From CAYNKA01 sp964397655 (GTDB lineage: Bacteria > Spirochaetota > Spirochaetia > DTKZ01): a DNA stretch of 64,000 nt. The stretch spans positions 62,001 to 126,000 of the forward strand of contig CAYNKA010000008.1 in the NCBI GenBank assembly GCA_964397655.1, written 5' to 3'. Under the pieces are notes generated by a model, which worked only from the letters and a program-made list of their open reading frames with translations, was not told the origin of the DNA and ran no database searches. Of this stretch, positions 50,987-59,084 are shown piece after piece (positions within the stretch are counted from its first letter, which is position 1; each line of letters begins with the position of its first letter). The position numbers and the translations under genes were made by a program.

Positions 50987-52645
50987 TCAGGCGCTGATGA
51001 TGCTCTCCCTGCCCCCCTTGAAGAAGCGGGTCGTGACGTAGACCGCGATGCCCGTCACCACGAGCAGCACCGTCGACATGGCCGAGGCCGGGCCGAAGTA
51101 GCCGTCGAGGACCGAGAGATAGATCTTGATCGGCATCGTCATGGTCTTTCCCACATAGAGCAGGATCGACGCGGAAAGCTCGTTGATCGAGGTGACCCAG
51201 CTCATGATCGCCCCGGAGACGATGCCCGGCACCATGAGCGGGAGAGCGACCTTGCGGAACGTCCTCGCGGGCGGCGCGCCGAGGTTGATCCCGGCCTCCT
51301 CGAGCGAGGGATCGATCTGCTTGAGGATGGAGGCCGCCGAACGGACCGAATACGGGAGGCGGCGAATGAAATACGTGAGGATCACGATGACGCCGGTGCC
51401 CGCGAGATAGATGGGCGGAGCGTTGAACGCCACGATGAAGCCGATGCCGAGGACGGTGCCCGGAACGATGTAGGGGATCATGAGCAGCGGGTCGAGGAGC
51501 TTCACGCTCAGCGTCCTCCTCCGGCTTATGACGAAGCCGAGCAGAGTCCCGACGATGACGATGAGCACGACCGCGGAGAAGGAGAACCAGAGGCTGTTGA
51601 CGATGGTCTTCGGCAGGTCGAAGAAGATGATGCGGTAGCTGTCGAGTCCGAAACCGCTCTTGAAGACCGGCCCCGAGGTGTTGCGGAAGGAAAAGAACAC
51701 GACGACCGCGAGCGGCAGGGTGCTCAGGCCCACGATGAAGTAGCAGATCGCGTGCGCCGCGTAGAACTTGAAACCCCTCAGGGTCTTGATCACCGGCCTG
51801 TTCACGAGCATGCTCGAGTACTTCCTCCGGCTCGAGGCCCAGTGCTGAAGGAAGATGATCCCTGAGGCGCAGAGCATGAGGATGAGGCTCACCGTGGAAG
51901 CCATGCCGGGACTCTCGGCGACCTCGCTCGTGTAGAGGTTGTAGGCCAGGGTCGGCAGGACGAGGTAGTTGCCGCCGATGATCATGGGCGTGCCGAAGTT
52001 CGACAGCGACATCATGAACACGATGAGGGCCCCTCCCGTTACGGAGGGGATCACCAGAGGGAGCGTCACTTTGAAGAACTTGGCGAGGCCCCTCGCTCCG
52101 AGGTTCTCGGCCGCCTCCTCGAGCGAGCGGTCCACCGTCATGAGCGCTCCGGAGGCGAGCAGGCTCACGAAGGGGTAATACTGCAGCGAATCGGCGAGGA
52201 TGATGCCGAGGGGTCCGTAGATCGCCGGCAGCTTGATCCCGAAATCGAGGAAGAAGGTCCGGATGAAGCCGTTCCTTCCGAGCATCGTGATCCACGAATA
52301 GGCGCCTATGAAGGGCGGGGAAAGCAGGCTCAGCACCGCCAAGGTGGTGAGGAGGGAGCTTCCCCTGATCCGGTAGCGCGCCGTGAAATAGGCCAGCGGG
52401 ACGCCGAGGACGAGGGAGAAGAACGTCGTCGCGAGGGCGACGAACATGCTGTTCACGAAGGCGTTCCGGTAATACGCCTTCCCCAGGAAGGTCGCGTAGT
52501 TCACGAACGAAAGGTCCCCGGACGTCTTGTCCATGAAACTGTAGCGAAAAATGTTGAAGAGCGGATAGACGAGGAAGAGAACGACGGTGACGTAACCGAG
52601 CAGGGTCACCATCGACCAGAAATTCGGGCGGGTTTTCAGCGTCAT
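50987..52645 (-). CDS. Ferric-type ABC permease, tandem-duplicated (FbpB/AfuB family)
   Basis: A 552-residue permease made of two BPD_transp_1 halves, about 12 membrane segments. The EAA loops are SLEEAAENLGARGLAKFFKVTLP in the first half and SLEEAGINLGAPPARTFRKVALP in the second, given here as recognisable pieces. Relatives import ferric iron, thiamine or phosphonates. It overlaps the ATPase gene by 4 bp and is the last gene of the operon, convergent with the NagB fusion. Confidence 0.92.
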   Translation of the reverse strand: MTLKTRPNFWSMVTLLGYVTVVLFLVYPLFNIFRYSFMDKTSGDLSFVNYATFLGKAYYRNAFVNSMFVALATTFFSLVLGVPLAYFTARYRIRGSSLLTTLAVLSLLSPPFIGAYSWITMLGRNGFIRTFFLDFGIKLPAIYGPLGIILADSLQYYPFVSLLASGALMTVDRSLEEAAENLGARGLAKFFKVTLPLVIPSVTGGALIVFMMSLSNFGTPMIIGGNYLVLPTLAYNLYTSEVAESPGMASTVSLILMLCASGIIFLQHWASSRRKYSSMLVNRPVIKTLRGFKFYAAHAICYFIVGLSTLPLAVVVFFSFRNTSGPVFKSGFGLDSYRIIFFDLPKTIVNSLWFSFSAVVLIVIVGTLLGFVISRRRTLSVKLLDPLLMIPYIVPGTVLGIGFIVAFNAPPIYLAGTGVIVILTYFIRRLPYSVRSAASILKQIDPSLEEAGINLGAPPARTFRKVALPLMVPGIVSGAIMSWVTSINELSASILLYVGKTMTMPIKIYLSVLDGYFGPASAMSTVLLVVTGIAVYVTTRFFKGGRESIISA

Positions 52646-53745
52646 GGCCTGCCCTCCCCCTCTGGCCTGAGACGCCTGCCGGATTCCGGATCGAAGAAAA
52701 GCATCGAACCGAAGGGGACCGAGAGCGTAACCGGTGTACCCGCGGCGTAGATGTCGGAACTCGTCGGTTTGTGCCGTTCGACGGTGACGGAGATCCGGTC
52801 CGAGAGCGGGACCGTATAGACGGCGAGGGGACCGATGAAGGTCGTCTTTTCCACCTTGCCGGAAAACGCGGCCGAATCCGGAACCGCACGCGAGGCGAAC
52901 TCAACCTCTTCGGGCCTGAAGGCGACTTTCAGCCCGGGTCTGTCGGGTACCCGGTTTCCCAGAGCGAGGCTCACCCCGTCGGCATCGAGATGCTTCATAC
53001 CGTCCCGCGAGGACACTCGGCCTTCGATGAAGTTCATGTGCCCCACGAAGGAAGCGACGAAGAGGTCCTCGGGACTCTTGTAGATCTCCCAGGGCTTCCC
53101 GATCTGGTGGATCACGCCGGATTCCATGACGGCGATCCGGTCGGAAATTACGAGGGCCTCTTCCTGGTCGTGGGTCACGTAGACCGCCGTGATGCCGAGC
53201 TGCCGCTGGATGTCGCGGATCTCCTCCCTCATCTCCACGCGGAGCTTGGCGTCGAGGTTCGAGAGAGGCTCGTCGAGGAGGAGCACCCTCGGTTCGATGA
53301 CCATGGCCCTGGCGAGGCCGACCCGCTGCTGCTGCCCGCCGGAAAGCTGGTCCGGGGTCCGTTTCTCGTAACCGGAAAGCCTGCAGATCTTCAGGGCCTT
53401 GGTCACCCGTTCGACGATTTCCGGACCCGGAGTCTTCCGGTTCCGGAGGCCGAACGCGACGTTCTCGAAAACCGTCATGTGGGGAAAAACCGCGTAGTTC
53501 TGGAACACCATGCCCGTGTCCCTCTTGTAGGGAGGCACGTCGTCGATGAGTTCGTCCCCGAGAAAAATGTTCCCCTGGTCCTGCCGGTAGAAGCCCGCGA
53601 TGGTCCTGAGCAGGGTCGTCTTGCCGCAGCCGGAAGGCCCGAGCAGGGTGAACAGCTCGCTCGGAGCGACCGCCAGGTTCACGCCTTTCACGGCCCTGAC
53701 GGAAGCGAAACGCTTCTCCAGGTTTTCGATACGTATGGATGTCAT
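52642..53745 (-). CDS. Ferric-type ABC importer ATPase (FbpC/PotA family)
   Basis: A 367-residue ATPase: Walker A LLGPSGCGKTTLLRTI, Q-loop GMVFQNYAVFPHMTVFENV, signature LSGGQQQRVGLARAM, Walker B VLLLDEPLSNLD, H-loop VTHDQEEAL. The C-terminal TOBE domain (about 270-350) ends with VPFGSMLFFDPESG. GAGGAG precedes the ATG. It follows the binding-protein gene after a 60-bp gap containing a stem-loop. Confidence 0.94.
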   Translation of the reverse strand: MTSIRIENLEKRFASVRAVKGVNLAVAPSELFTLLGPSGCGKTTLLRTIAGFYRQDQGNIFLGDELIDDVPPYKRDTGMVFQNYAVFPHMTVFENVAFGLRNRKTPGPEIVERVTKALKICRLSGYEKRTPDQLSGGQQQRVGLARAMVIEPRVLLLDEPLSNLDAKLRVEMREEIRDIQRQLGITAVYVTHDQEEALVISDRIAVMESGVIHQIGKPWEIYKSPEDLFVASFVGHMNFIEGRVSSRDGMKHLDADGVSLALGNRVPDRPGLKVAFRPEEVEFASRAVPDSAAFSGKVEKTTFIGPLAVYTVPLSDRISVTVERHKPTSSDIYAAGTPVTLSVPFGSMLFFDPESGRRLRPEGEGRP

Positions 53746-53764
53746 GGAGTCTCCTCAAATGAAC

Positions 53765-53791
53765 GGAGGACGCCCGGTCGGGACGCCCTCC
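53765..53791 (-). promoter_or_regulatory. Stem-loop after the ferric-type binding-protein gene
   Basis: In the minus-strand RNA, an 11-bp stem (two G-U pairs) forms between GGAGGGCGUCC and GGGCGUCCUCC with a 5-nt loop, 14 nt after the stop codon. No U-tract follows. Confidence 0.7.
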
Positions 53792-53805
53792 GCCGAACGC
53801 GATTT

Positions 53806-54834
53806 TTACAGGCCCATTTCCATGGCCATGTCGCTGAATTTCTTGACGAATTCCTTCTGGTTCGCCGCCGCCCAGGCGAAGTCGTAGGGAACGGTCTTGA
53901 TTGCATTCATCGAGGGAAGTCCCTTCGGCTCCTTGCAGTCCGTGCGTACGGGCCTGCGGAACATCTTGTCCATGAGGAACTCCTGGGTCGGCTTCGAGAG
54001 GCACCAGTCGATGAAGAGCTTGGCGTTCTCCTTGTTCGGGGCTCCCTTCACGAGGGCGATACCGTCGGGGGCGGCGACCGTGCCGTCTTCCGGATACACG
54101 ATCTTCACCGGACCGCCGCCGAGGACGAACCTGTAGGCGTTGTCTTCGAGCGTGAGACCGACCGCGAGCTCGCCGTCGTTCACGAATTTCGGGACGGCGC
54201 CGGAGCTGTTGGAGATGACGACGTTCTTGAGGATCGACTTGTAGACGTCCCAGCCCTTGTCCTTGTAGACGGTGATGACGTTGCAGAGCTGCATGTAGGA
54301 GGAACCCGACTTGTCGGCGCGGGCGGAGGAGATCATCTTCGCGAACCGGGGATCGCCGAGATCGGTCCACTTCTTGGGGTATTGGTCTTCCTTCAGCATT
54401 TTCGTACTCACCGCGAAGACGTTCATGATGCCGGTGTAGGGAAGCCAGTTGGTGCCGACCTTGAAGATCGGGTTCACCTTGTCCCATTCCTTCGGGGTAT
54501 AGGCTTCGAGGACCTTGTTGTTGGCCTCGAGCTGCTCGCCGCCGATGCTCCAGATCACGTCGGCCTGGGGATTCTGTGACTCGGCCACCACGCGCTTGAT
54601 GATGTCTCCGGACCCCATCTTCACGTAATCCAGCTTGAAGCCGGTTTCCTTTTCGAAACGCGGAACCATCTCGTTGAGTATCGCGTCTTCATGGGCGGTG
54701 TAAACCACCACCTTCTTCGAAGCCTCCTTCGCGGGTGCGGCGGCGGGCTTCGATTCCTCTTTGGATCCGCCGGCGAAAGAGAAGGACGCCGCCAGCAAAC
54801 AGAAGGCAATCGCGAGAACCAGGATCTTTTTCAT
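53806..54834 (-). CDS. Ferric-type periplasmic binding protein (family 1, AfuA/FbpA-like)
   Basis: A 342-residue binding protein. The signal ends SFAGGSKEESKP without a lipobox cysteine, the spirochaete-like pattern. Fold markers are KKVVVYTAHEDAILNEMVPRFEKETG and NPQADVIWSIGGEQLEANN, typical of iron-binding relatives. TWTDLGDP-like KKWTDLGDPRFAKMI and GIALVKGAPNKENAKLFIDW follow. Tyrosine pairs that would coordinate Fe(III) are not obvious, so iron is not certain. AGGAGG precedes the ATG. Confidence 0.9.
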   Translation of the reverse strand: MKKILVLAIAFCLLAASFSFAGGSKEESKPAAAPAKEASKKVVVYTAHEDAILNEMVPRFEKETGFKLDYVKMGSGDIIKRVVAESQNPQADVIWSIGGEQLEANNKVLEAYTPKEWDKVNPIFKVGTNWLPYTGIMNVFAVSTKMLKEDQYPKKWTDLGDPRFAKMISSARADKSGSSYMQLCNVITVYKDKGWDVYKSILKNVVISNSSGAVPKFVNDGELAVGLTLEDNAYRFVLGGGPVKIVYPEDGTVAAPDGIALVKGAPNKENAKLFIDWCLSKPTQEFLMDKMFRRPVRTDCKEPKGLPSMNAIKTVPYDFAWAAANQKEFVKKFSDMAMEMGL

Positions 54835-54867
54835 ATCTCCTCCTATTGGTAGAAATGAACTTGCGCT

Positions 54868-54896
54868 ATTTTAACAGAATTTCGCCATATTTTGAA
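54868..54896 (-). promoter_or_regulatory. Promoter of the ferric-type importer operon
   Basis: TTCAAA (54891-54896), a 17-nt spacer and TAAAAT (54868-54873), with a leader of about 30 nt that includes AGGAGG. Confidence 0.65.
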
Positions 54897-54966
54897 CAAT
54901 CCCGTCGGAACAACCTTGTGCCAGGGCGGTTGCGGCCGAAGGAATCCGAAACGACTGAACGGTTCG

Positions 54967-55635
54967 TCAGGGATTCGTCCTCGGCACCAGCGAACCGTCC
55001 CGCTTCACTATCGAGGAAGCGGGCACAACTCCGCGGACGAAGGAGAGCGGATAGACGACCGAGTCCCGACCCACCACGGTACCGGGATTGAGCACGGAAT
55101 TGCAGCCGATTTCCGCCCTGTCCCCAATCAGCGCGCCGAATTTCACGAGCCCCGTATCGAAGACCTCCCCCGCGTCCCGTACGAAGACCGTCCCGTAGTC
55201 GAGTTTCACGTTGGAGAGGACGACTCCCGCCCCGGTATGGGCCTTGTGCCCCATCACCGCGTCTCCTATGTAATTGAAATGGGGGGCCTGGGCGTTATCG
55301 AAAAGCACGGCGTTCTTTACCTCCGAGGAATTGCCAACCACCGCGCCGTCGCCTATGAGCGCGTTCTGCCTGACGAATGCGCAGTGCCTCACTTCGGTCT
55401 CGCGGCCGACGATCGCGGGGCCCTCGATCCGCGCGGAAGGCGCGATCTTCGCGCTCCGGGCCACCCAGACGAACTCGGAAACGCGATCGAAGTCCTCGGG
55501 CAGCCCGGGGCCGATTTCGAGGATGAACGACTCCAGATGGGGAAGAACCTCCCATGCGTAGGCGAAACGGAGGAAAAGCCGCTCCGCCCTCGTCTTGGAA
55601 AGGTCGAAAAGCGCGGATGCGTGGAACCGATGCAT
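54967..55635 (-). CDS. Left-handed beta-helix protein (hexapeptide-repeat, GlmU C-domain-like)
   Basis: A 222-residue protein of hexapeptide repeats: VARSAKIAPSARIEGPAIVG, AFVRQNALIGDGAVVGNSSEVKNAVL and GALIGDRAEIGCNSVLNPGTVVG. It resembles UDP-N-acetylglucosamine pyrophosphorylase C-domains and related acyltransferases. The N-terminal 60 residues are helical and lack a nucleotidyltransferase domain. The conserved HKAHTGAGVVLSNVKLDYG resembles the GlmU acetyltransferase region, so it may acylate a sugar nucleotide or be structural. The ATG at 55635 has no SD; a promoter ends 5 nt upstream. Confidence 0.85.
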   Translation of the reverse strand: MHRFHASALFDLSKTRAERLFLRFAYAWEVLPHLESFILEIGPGLPEDFDRVSEFVWVARSAKIAPSARIEGPAIVGRETEVRHCAFVRQNALIGDGAVVGNSSEVKNAVLFDNAQAPHFNYIGDAVMGHKAHTGAGVVLSNVKLDYGTVFVRDAGEVFDTGLVKFGALIGDRAEIGCNSVLNPGTVVGRDSVVYPLSFVRGVVPASSIVKRDGSLVPRTNP

Positions 55636-55640
55636 AAGGA

Positions 55641-55670
55641 AGCTTAAGGCCTGCAATCCCCGGCTGTCAA
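55641..55670 (-). promoter_or_regulatory. Candidate leaderless promoter of the beta-helix gene
   Basis: Consensus TTGACA (55665-55670), an 18-nt spacer and TAAGCT (55641-55646), 5 nt before the ATG. The -35 box abuts the terminator of the upstream operon. Confidence 0.5.
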
Positions 55671-55672
55671 CG

Positions 55673-55705
55673 AAAAACCGCGCGGCGGAGGGAGGATCCG
55701 CCGCG
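55673..55705 (-). terminator. Terminator of the M48-DUF432-MscS operon
   Basis: On the minus strand CGCGGCGGA, a 7-nt loop and TCCGCCGCG form a perfect 9-bp stem, followed by cgg and five T. Confidence 0.8.
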
Positions 55706-55739
55706 AAGCGGCCGACGCAGCGATCCGACGGAGGACGGC

Positions 55740-56549
55740 TCAGGCCTCCGAATCCCTGACCACGGCGGACGTCGGAAGGACGATCTCCGCCTTCCGGAGG
55801 GCGGAGAGGAGCTGCGACTTGAACGCGTTGTTCACCGTGAGGAAATCGTCCTTGGCGAACCATACTCCGAAGAGAATCCCGACGCCGAGCGGTCCGAAAT
55901 CCTTGACGAGGAACAGAGGCTCGGGGTCCTCAAGGCACTGGGGAACCTGCCTCGCGGCTTCGAGGAGCACGTCCTTGAGCCGGACGAGGTCCGTCTCGTA
56001 CCCGACGGTGAATTTCATCTCCATACGCCTCACGGGAAATCGCGTGACGTTCGTCAGCTCGGCCTTGATGAGCATCTCGTTGGGGAGCCGGACGAACTTG
56101 TTGTCGAAGGTCCTCACCTTGATCGAAAGAAGGTCGACCGAGAGGACCGTCCCGGAGACCGAACCGACGTTGATCACGTCTCCCGGCGAGAAGGCGTTTT
56201 CCGACAGGAGAAAGACTCCGCTAATGACGTTGGAAATGCTCGTCTGGGCCGCGAAGCCCAAGGCGATGCCCGCTATGCCCGCGGCTCCGAGCACGGCGGT
56301 AAGATCGATCCCCAGCTGGTTGAGCACGAGGAGCACGAGGACGACGAGGCCGAAATAGAAGACCGCCTTCTTCACGAGCATCACGACCTTCTCAGACAGG
56401 CCCTTCTTGCCGAACGAACCGATGAGCCAGAGGAGGATCTTGAGGACCACCGTTCCGGCGATCACGAGGACGGCGATCCTGAGCGCAAGTCTTCCGTTCT
56501 CGGCGTGAATGAGTGCGTTCCATTCGGCGGGAATGAATTTTTCCAGCAT
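55740..56549 (-). CDS. Small-conductance mechanosensitive channel (MscS family)
   Basis: A 269-residue MscS-type channel with three membrane helices. The pore helix TM3 is AVLGAAGIAGIALGFAAQTSISNVISGVFLL in overlapping parts, rich in Gly/Ala as in MscS. The beta domain follows with FSPGDVINVGSVSGTV and VRLPNEMLIKAELTN. It releases solutes on osmotic downshock. It ends the operon; GAGGAG precedes the ATG. Confidence 0.95.
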   Translation of the reverse strand: MLEKFIPAEWNALIHAENGRLALRIAVLVIAGTVVLKILLWLIGSFGKKGLSEKVVMLVKKAVFYFGLVVLVLLVLNQLGIDLTAVLGAAGIAGIALGFAAQTSISNVISGVFLLSENAFSPGDVINVGSVSGTVLSVDLLSIKVRTFDNKFVRLPNEMLIKAELTNVTRFPVRRMEMKFTVGYETDLVRLKDVLLEAARQVPQCLEDPEPLFLVKDFGPLGVGILFGVWFAKDDFLTVNNAFKSQLLSALRKAEIVLPTSAVVRDSEA

Positions 56550-56561
56550 GCTCGTGTCTCC

Positions 56562-57359
56562 TCAAAGATTGCTGCTGATTTTCAGCAGGAAAAGCCCCTT
56601 CTTCAGGATGTTCTCGCCCGTCGCGCGAGGCTCCGCGAGAAGCTTCGCCCCTCCGAACTCGGCCGGGATCTTGTCCGAAACCTCGAGGTCGATTTCGTCG
56701 TTTCCCCGGAATTCGGCCGTCGCATCGGGGGTTATCAGAAGGGTCTCGTTCGAACCGGCGCGTTCCATGGTCTTCAGGTACACGGGAAGGTTGTCGGAAA
56801 GAACCGCGACCTTGGAAGGTAGGAAATCGGATCGCGCCGCGTTTCGGATCCGGAGGGGGCAGACGACCATGTTCGGGAGCGGAAAAACTTCCTCCCGTTT
56901 CCAGGCGAAGGCCCCGGTCAGGGAATAGGCCGCCCTGCCCGCGGAAAGGCTCCCCAACCAGGTGCCGGGGAGGACGACGGAAGGGACGTCGAAGAGGATG
57001 CGGTTCCCTTCGACCAGCACCTGGAACCAGAGCGGAACGGAAACGTAGATTTTCATTTCGCCGCCCGGAAGGAGCCTGACGGAGGCCCCGAGGTTAACGA
57101 TGAGCGGCCGCGGCGGCAGCGCGGGGCGGAAAAAGGCCTCGACGGAGGCTTTCTCCGCGACCACCTGAGAGAAGGTGACCCCTTCGGGAACTACGGAGGT
57201 TTCCGTGAACAGACAGTCCCGCGAATACTCATCGCTCCCGACGTAGCGATAACCGCAGCTGTACCGTTTATCTTCCCGATGCAGCCATGCCGCGAGAGGA
57301 CCCACCTTGAGGTAATACCATTGCCCGTCCGCGAGGACGTATCTATCCCAGAGCAGCAT
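56562..57359 (-). CDS. DUF432-type protein encoded with the MscS channel
   Basis: A 265-residue beta-rich protein without signal peptide or membrane helix. It begins WDRYVLADGQWYYLKVGPLAAWLHREDK. The layout and the position next to MscS match the DUF432 family, whose function is unknown. Its start lies 17 bp inside the M48 gene and its end is 13 bp from the MscS start, so all three should be made together. It may be a cytoplasmic accessory of the channel. AAGGAGG supports the start. Confidence 0.72.
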   Translation of the reverse strand: MLLWDRYVLADGQWYYLKVGPLAAWLHREDKRYSCGYRYVGSDEYSRDCLFTETSVVPEGVTFSQVVAEKASVEAFFRPALPPRPLIVNLGASVRLLPGGEMKIYVSVPLWFQVLVEGNRILFDVPSVVLPGTWLGSLSAGRAAYSLTGAFAWKREEVFPLPNMVVCPLRIRNAARSDFLPSKVAVLSDNLPVYLKTMERAGSNETLLITPDATAEFRGNDEIDLEVSDKIPAEFGGAKLLAEPRATGENILKKGLFLLKISSNL

Positions 57360-58647
57360 CGCGACCTCCTTGGGGAGCCTCGGCGCCGGGCTCGGTTCCG
57401 TATGCGTCCAAGGCCTTCATCCGTTCGGCGAGCGCCGGGTGGGAATAGTGATAGAAACTGTACCAGGGATGCGGCGTAAGATTGCTCAGGTTGCCCTTGC
57501 CGAGAGCGAGAAGCGCACTCTTCAGCTCCGAGCCCAAGCCGCCCCGGACCGCGGCGAACCGATCGGCCTCGAATTCGTGCCGGCGCGAGAACGAGGTGAA
57601 AATAGGCGTCAGAAAGAACGTGAACGGCCCGGAGCAGAAGCTCAGGATCACGAGGACGGCGTGGGAGCTCGGAGCCCGGAAGCCGAAGGCCTGGAAAAGG
57701 GGCGCATACCCCAGGAAGAAATCCACGACGAGGAGTCCGGCGAGCGTCAGGACGAAGGATACCGCCATCATCTTTCGGATGTGATGCCTCTTCTCGTGCC
57801 CGATCTCGTGCGCGAGTACGGCGGCGATTTCCGGTTCCGAGAGGGATTTGACGAGGGTGTCGAAGAGCACGATCCGCTTCGCTCCGCCGAGGCCGGTGAA
57901 ATAGGCGTTCGAATGGGCGGACCGCTTCGAGCCGTCCATGACGAACACTCCCTTGATCCTGAAACCGAGCCGATCCGCGAGCTCCACGATCCTTTCCCTC
58001 AAGGGGCCCTCTTCCAGGGGCAGAAATTTGTTGAAGAGCGGCGCGATGACGAGCGGGTACAGATAGGTCAGGACGAGCTGAAAAGCGACGATGAAGCCGA
58101 AGGCCCAGAGCCACCAGTAACGGCCGGTCCTGTCGATGAACCAGAAAAGGCAGGCGAGCAGGGGAAGGAAGAGCGCCCCGGTAACGAGCAGTTCCTTGAC
58201 GAGGTCGAGGACGAAAACCTTTGCGGTGGTCCTGTTGAATCCGTACCGAGCCTCGATCACGAACTGGGAATAGAGCGAAAAGGGAAGGGAAAAGGCCTTG
58301 AACGCGATGGAGACCGCGAACACGAACAGGGCACCGTGGAGATAGGGATGCAGTCCGAAACTCCCGGAAACAGTCTCGATTCCGCCGAGGGCCCCGCTCA
58401 GGACCATGGCGAGGGTGAAGGCCGCGGAAGCGAAACCCCGCACGACGGAAAAGAAACCGCGGTCGAGCGTGTACGATACCGACCGCGAATAGGTGCTTTC
58501 GTCGACGAAGGACGCGAAATTCTCCGGGACCTTGTCCCTGTTCCGTCTGACATGCTCCTGGTTGAGGAAGGCGAGCAGCGTCTCCCAGCCGAGCTCGATC
58601 ACGGAGAGCACGACATACGCGATAAGCACGATATAGGCTGCCGTCAC
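57343..58647 (-). CDS. M48-family membrane metalloprotease (Ste24/CAAX prenyl protease-like)
   Basis: A 434-residue integral membrane protease. The zinc motif is HEIGH at 280-284, the third ligand lies in RRHEFEADRFA, and there are about seven membrane segments. The N-terminal peptidase_M48_N region includes YGFNRTTAKVFVLDLVKE. In bacteria such enzymes degrade misfolded membrane proteins. The start is a GTG at 58647 behind AGGAGG. The link with a mechanosensitive channel suggests envelope-stress management. Confidence 0.92.
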   Translation of the reverse strand: MTAAYIVLIAYVVLSVIELGWETLLAFLNQEHVRRNRDKVPENFASFVDESTYSRSVSYTLDRGFFSVVRGFASAAFTLAMVLSGALGGIETVSGSFGLHPYLHGALFVFAVSIAFKAFSLPFSLYSQFVIEARYGFNRTTAKVFVLDLVKELLVTGALFLPLLACLFWFIDRTGRYWWLWAFGFIVAFQLVLTYLYPLVIAPLFNKFLPLEEGPLRERIVELADRLGFRIKGVFVMDGSKRSAHSNAYFTGLGGAKRIVLFDTLVKSLSEPEIAAVLAHEIGHEKRHHIRKMMAVSFVLTLAGLLVVDFFLGYAPLFQAFGFRAPSSHAVLVILSFCSGPFTFFLTPIFTSFSRRHEFEADRFAAVRGGLGSELKSALLALGKGNLSNLTPHPWYSFYHYSHPALAERMKALDAYGTEPGAEAPQGGRDAALG

Positions 58648-58705
58648 GGTCTCCTCCTCATCCCGATTCTCCGTCAATAATACAACGCCCGCGGGCGTTC
58701 GGGGC

Positions 58706-58733
58706 AAAAAAAAGCCTCCGATTTCCGGAGGCT
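58706..58733 (-). terminator. Rho-independent terminator of the small zinc-ribbon gene
   Basis: On the minus strand AGCCTCCG, a 5-nt loop, CGGAGGCT and a run of about nine T, 20 nt after the stop codon. Confidence 0.95.
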
Positions 58734-58752
58734 CGCAGGTCGAGTACGCTGG

Positions 58753-58950
58753 CTAGGCGGAAGCCGCTCCTTCGAGCTGCTTCTTGCCGCTCGCGATGGC
58801 TGCCTTGCACTGCTTGCAGACCATGACTTTCTTTTCACCGGCGGCCATTTCGTAAACGGTCTTGATGCCGGTCTTCTTGCAGACGGGACATGTTCCCCTT
58901 CCGCCGCTCGGCTGGGCGCGCAAACCGGAACCGCGATGAGCTTTCGACAT
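58753..58950 (-). CDS. Small zinc-ribbon protein, unknown function
   Basis: A 65-residue basic protein with one CxxC pair at GTCPVCKKTG and another at VMVCKQCKAAI, spaced as a zinc ribbon, flanked by Gly/Arg- and Ala/Lys-rich tails. The size and charge suggest a nucleic-acid or ribosome partner. It has its own consensus-like promoter, GGAGG 7 nt before the ATG and a strong terminator, so it is a well-defined monocistronic gene. I do not recognise the family. Confidence 0.88.
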   Translation of the reverse strand: MSKAHRGSGLRAQPSGGRGTCPVCKKTGIKTVYEMAAGEKKVMVCKQCKAAIASGKKQLEGAASA

Positions 58951-58990
58951 ATATCATCCTCCGTGACGTATTTTCCTTGTAAGGGATTCC

Positions 58991-59019
58991 ACTATAGGAG
59001 GATTCAGGACGCTCGTCAA
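58991..59019 (-). promoter_or_regulatory. Promoter of the small zinc-ribbon gene
   Basis: TTGACG (59014-59019), a 17-nt spacer and TATAGT (58991-58996). Confidence 0.8.
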
Positions 59020-59084
59020 GAGCGGCGTGAAACCATGTGTCGGCATGAAACCGAGCGGCACAACACCTTCCGCGGGGCCGTTCG

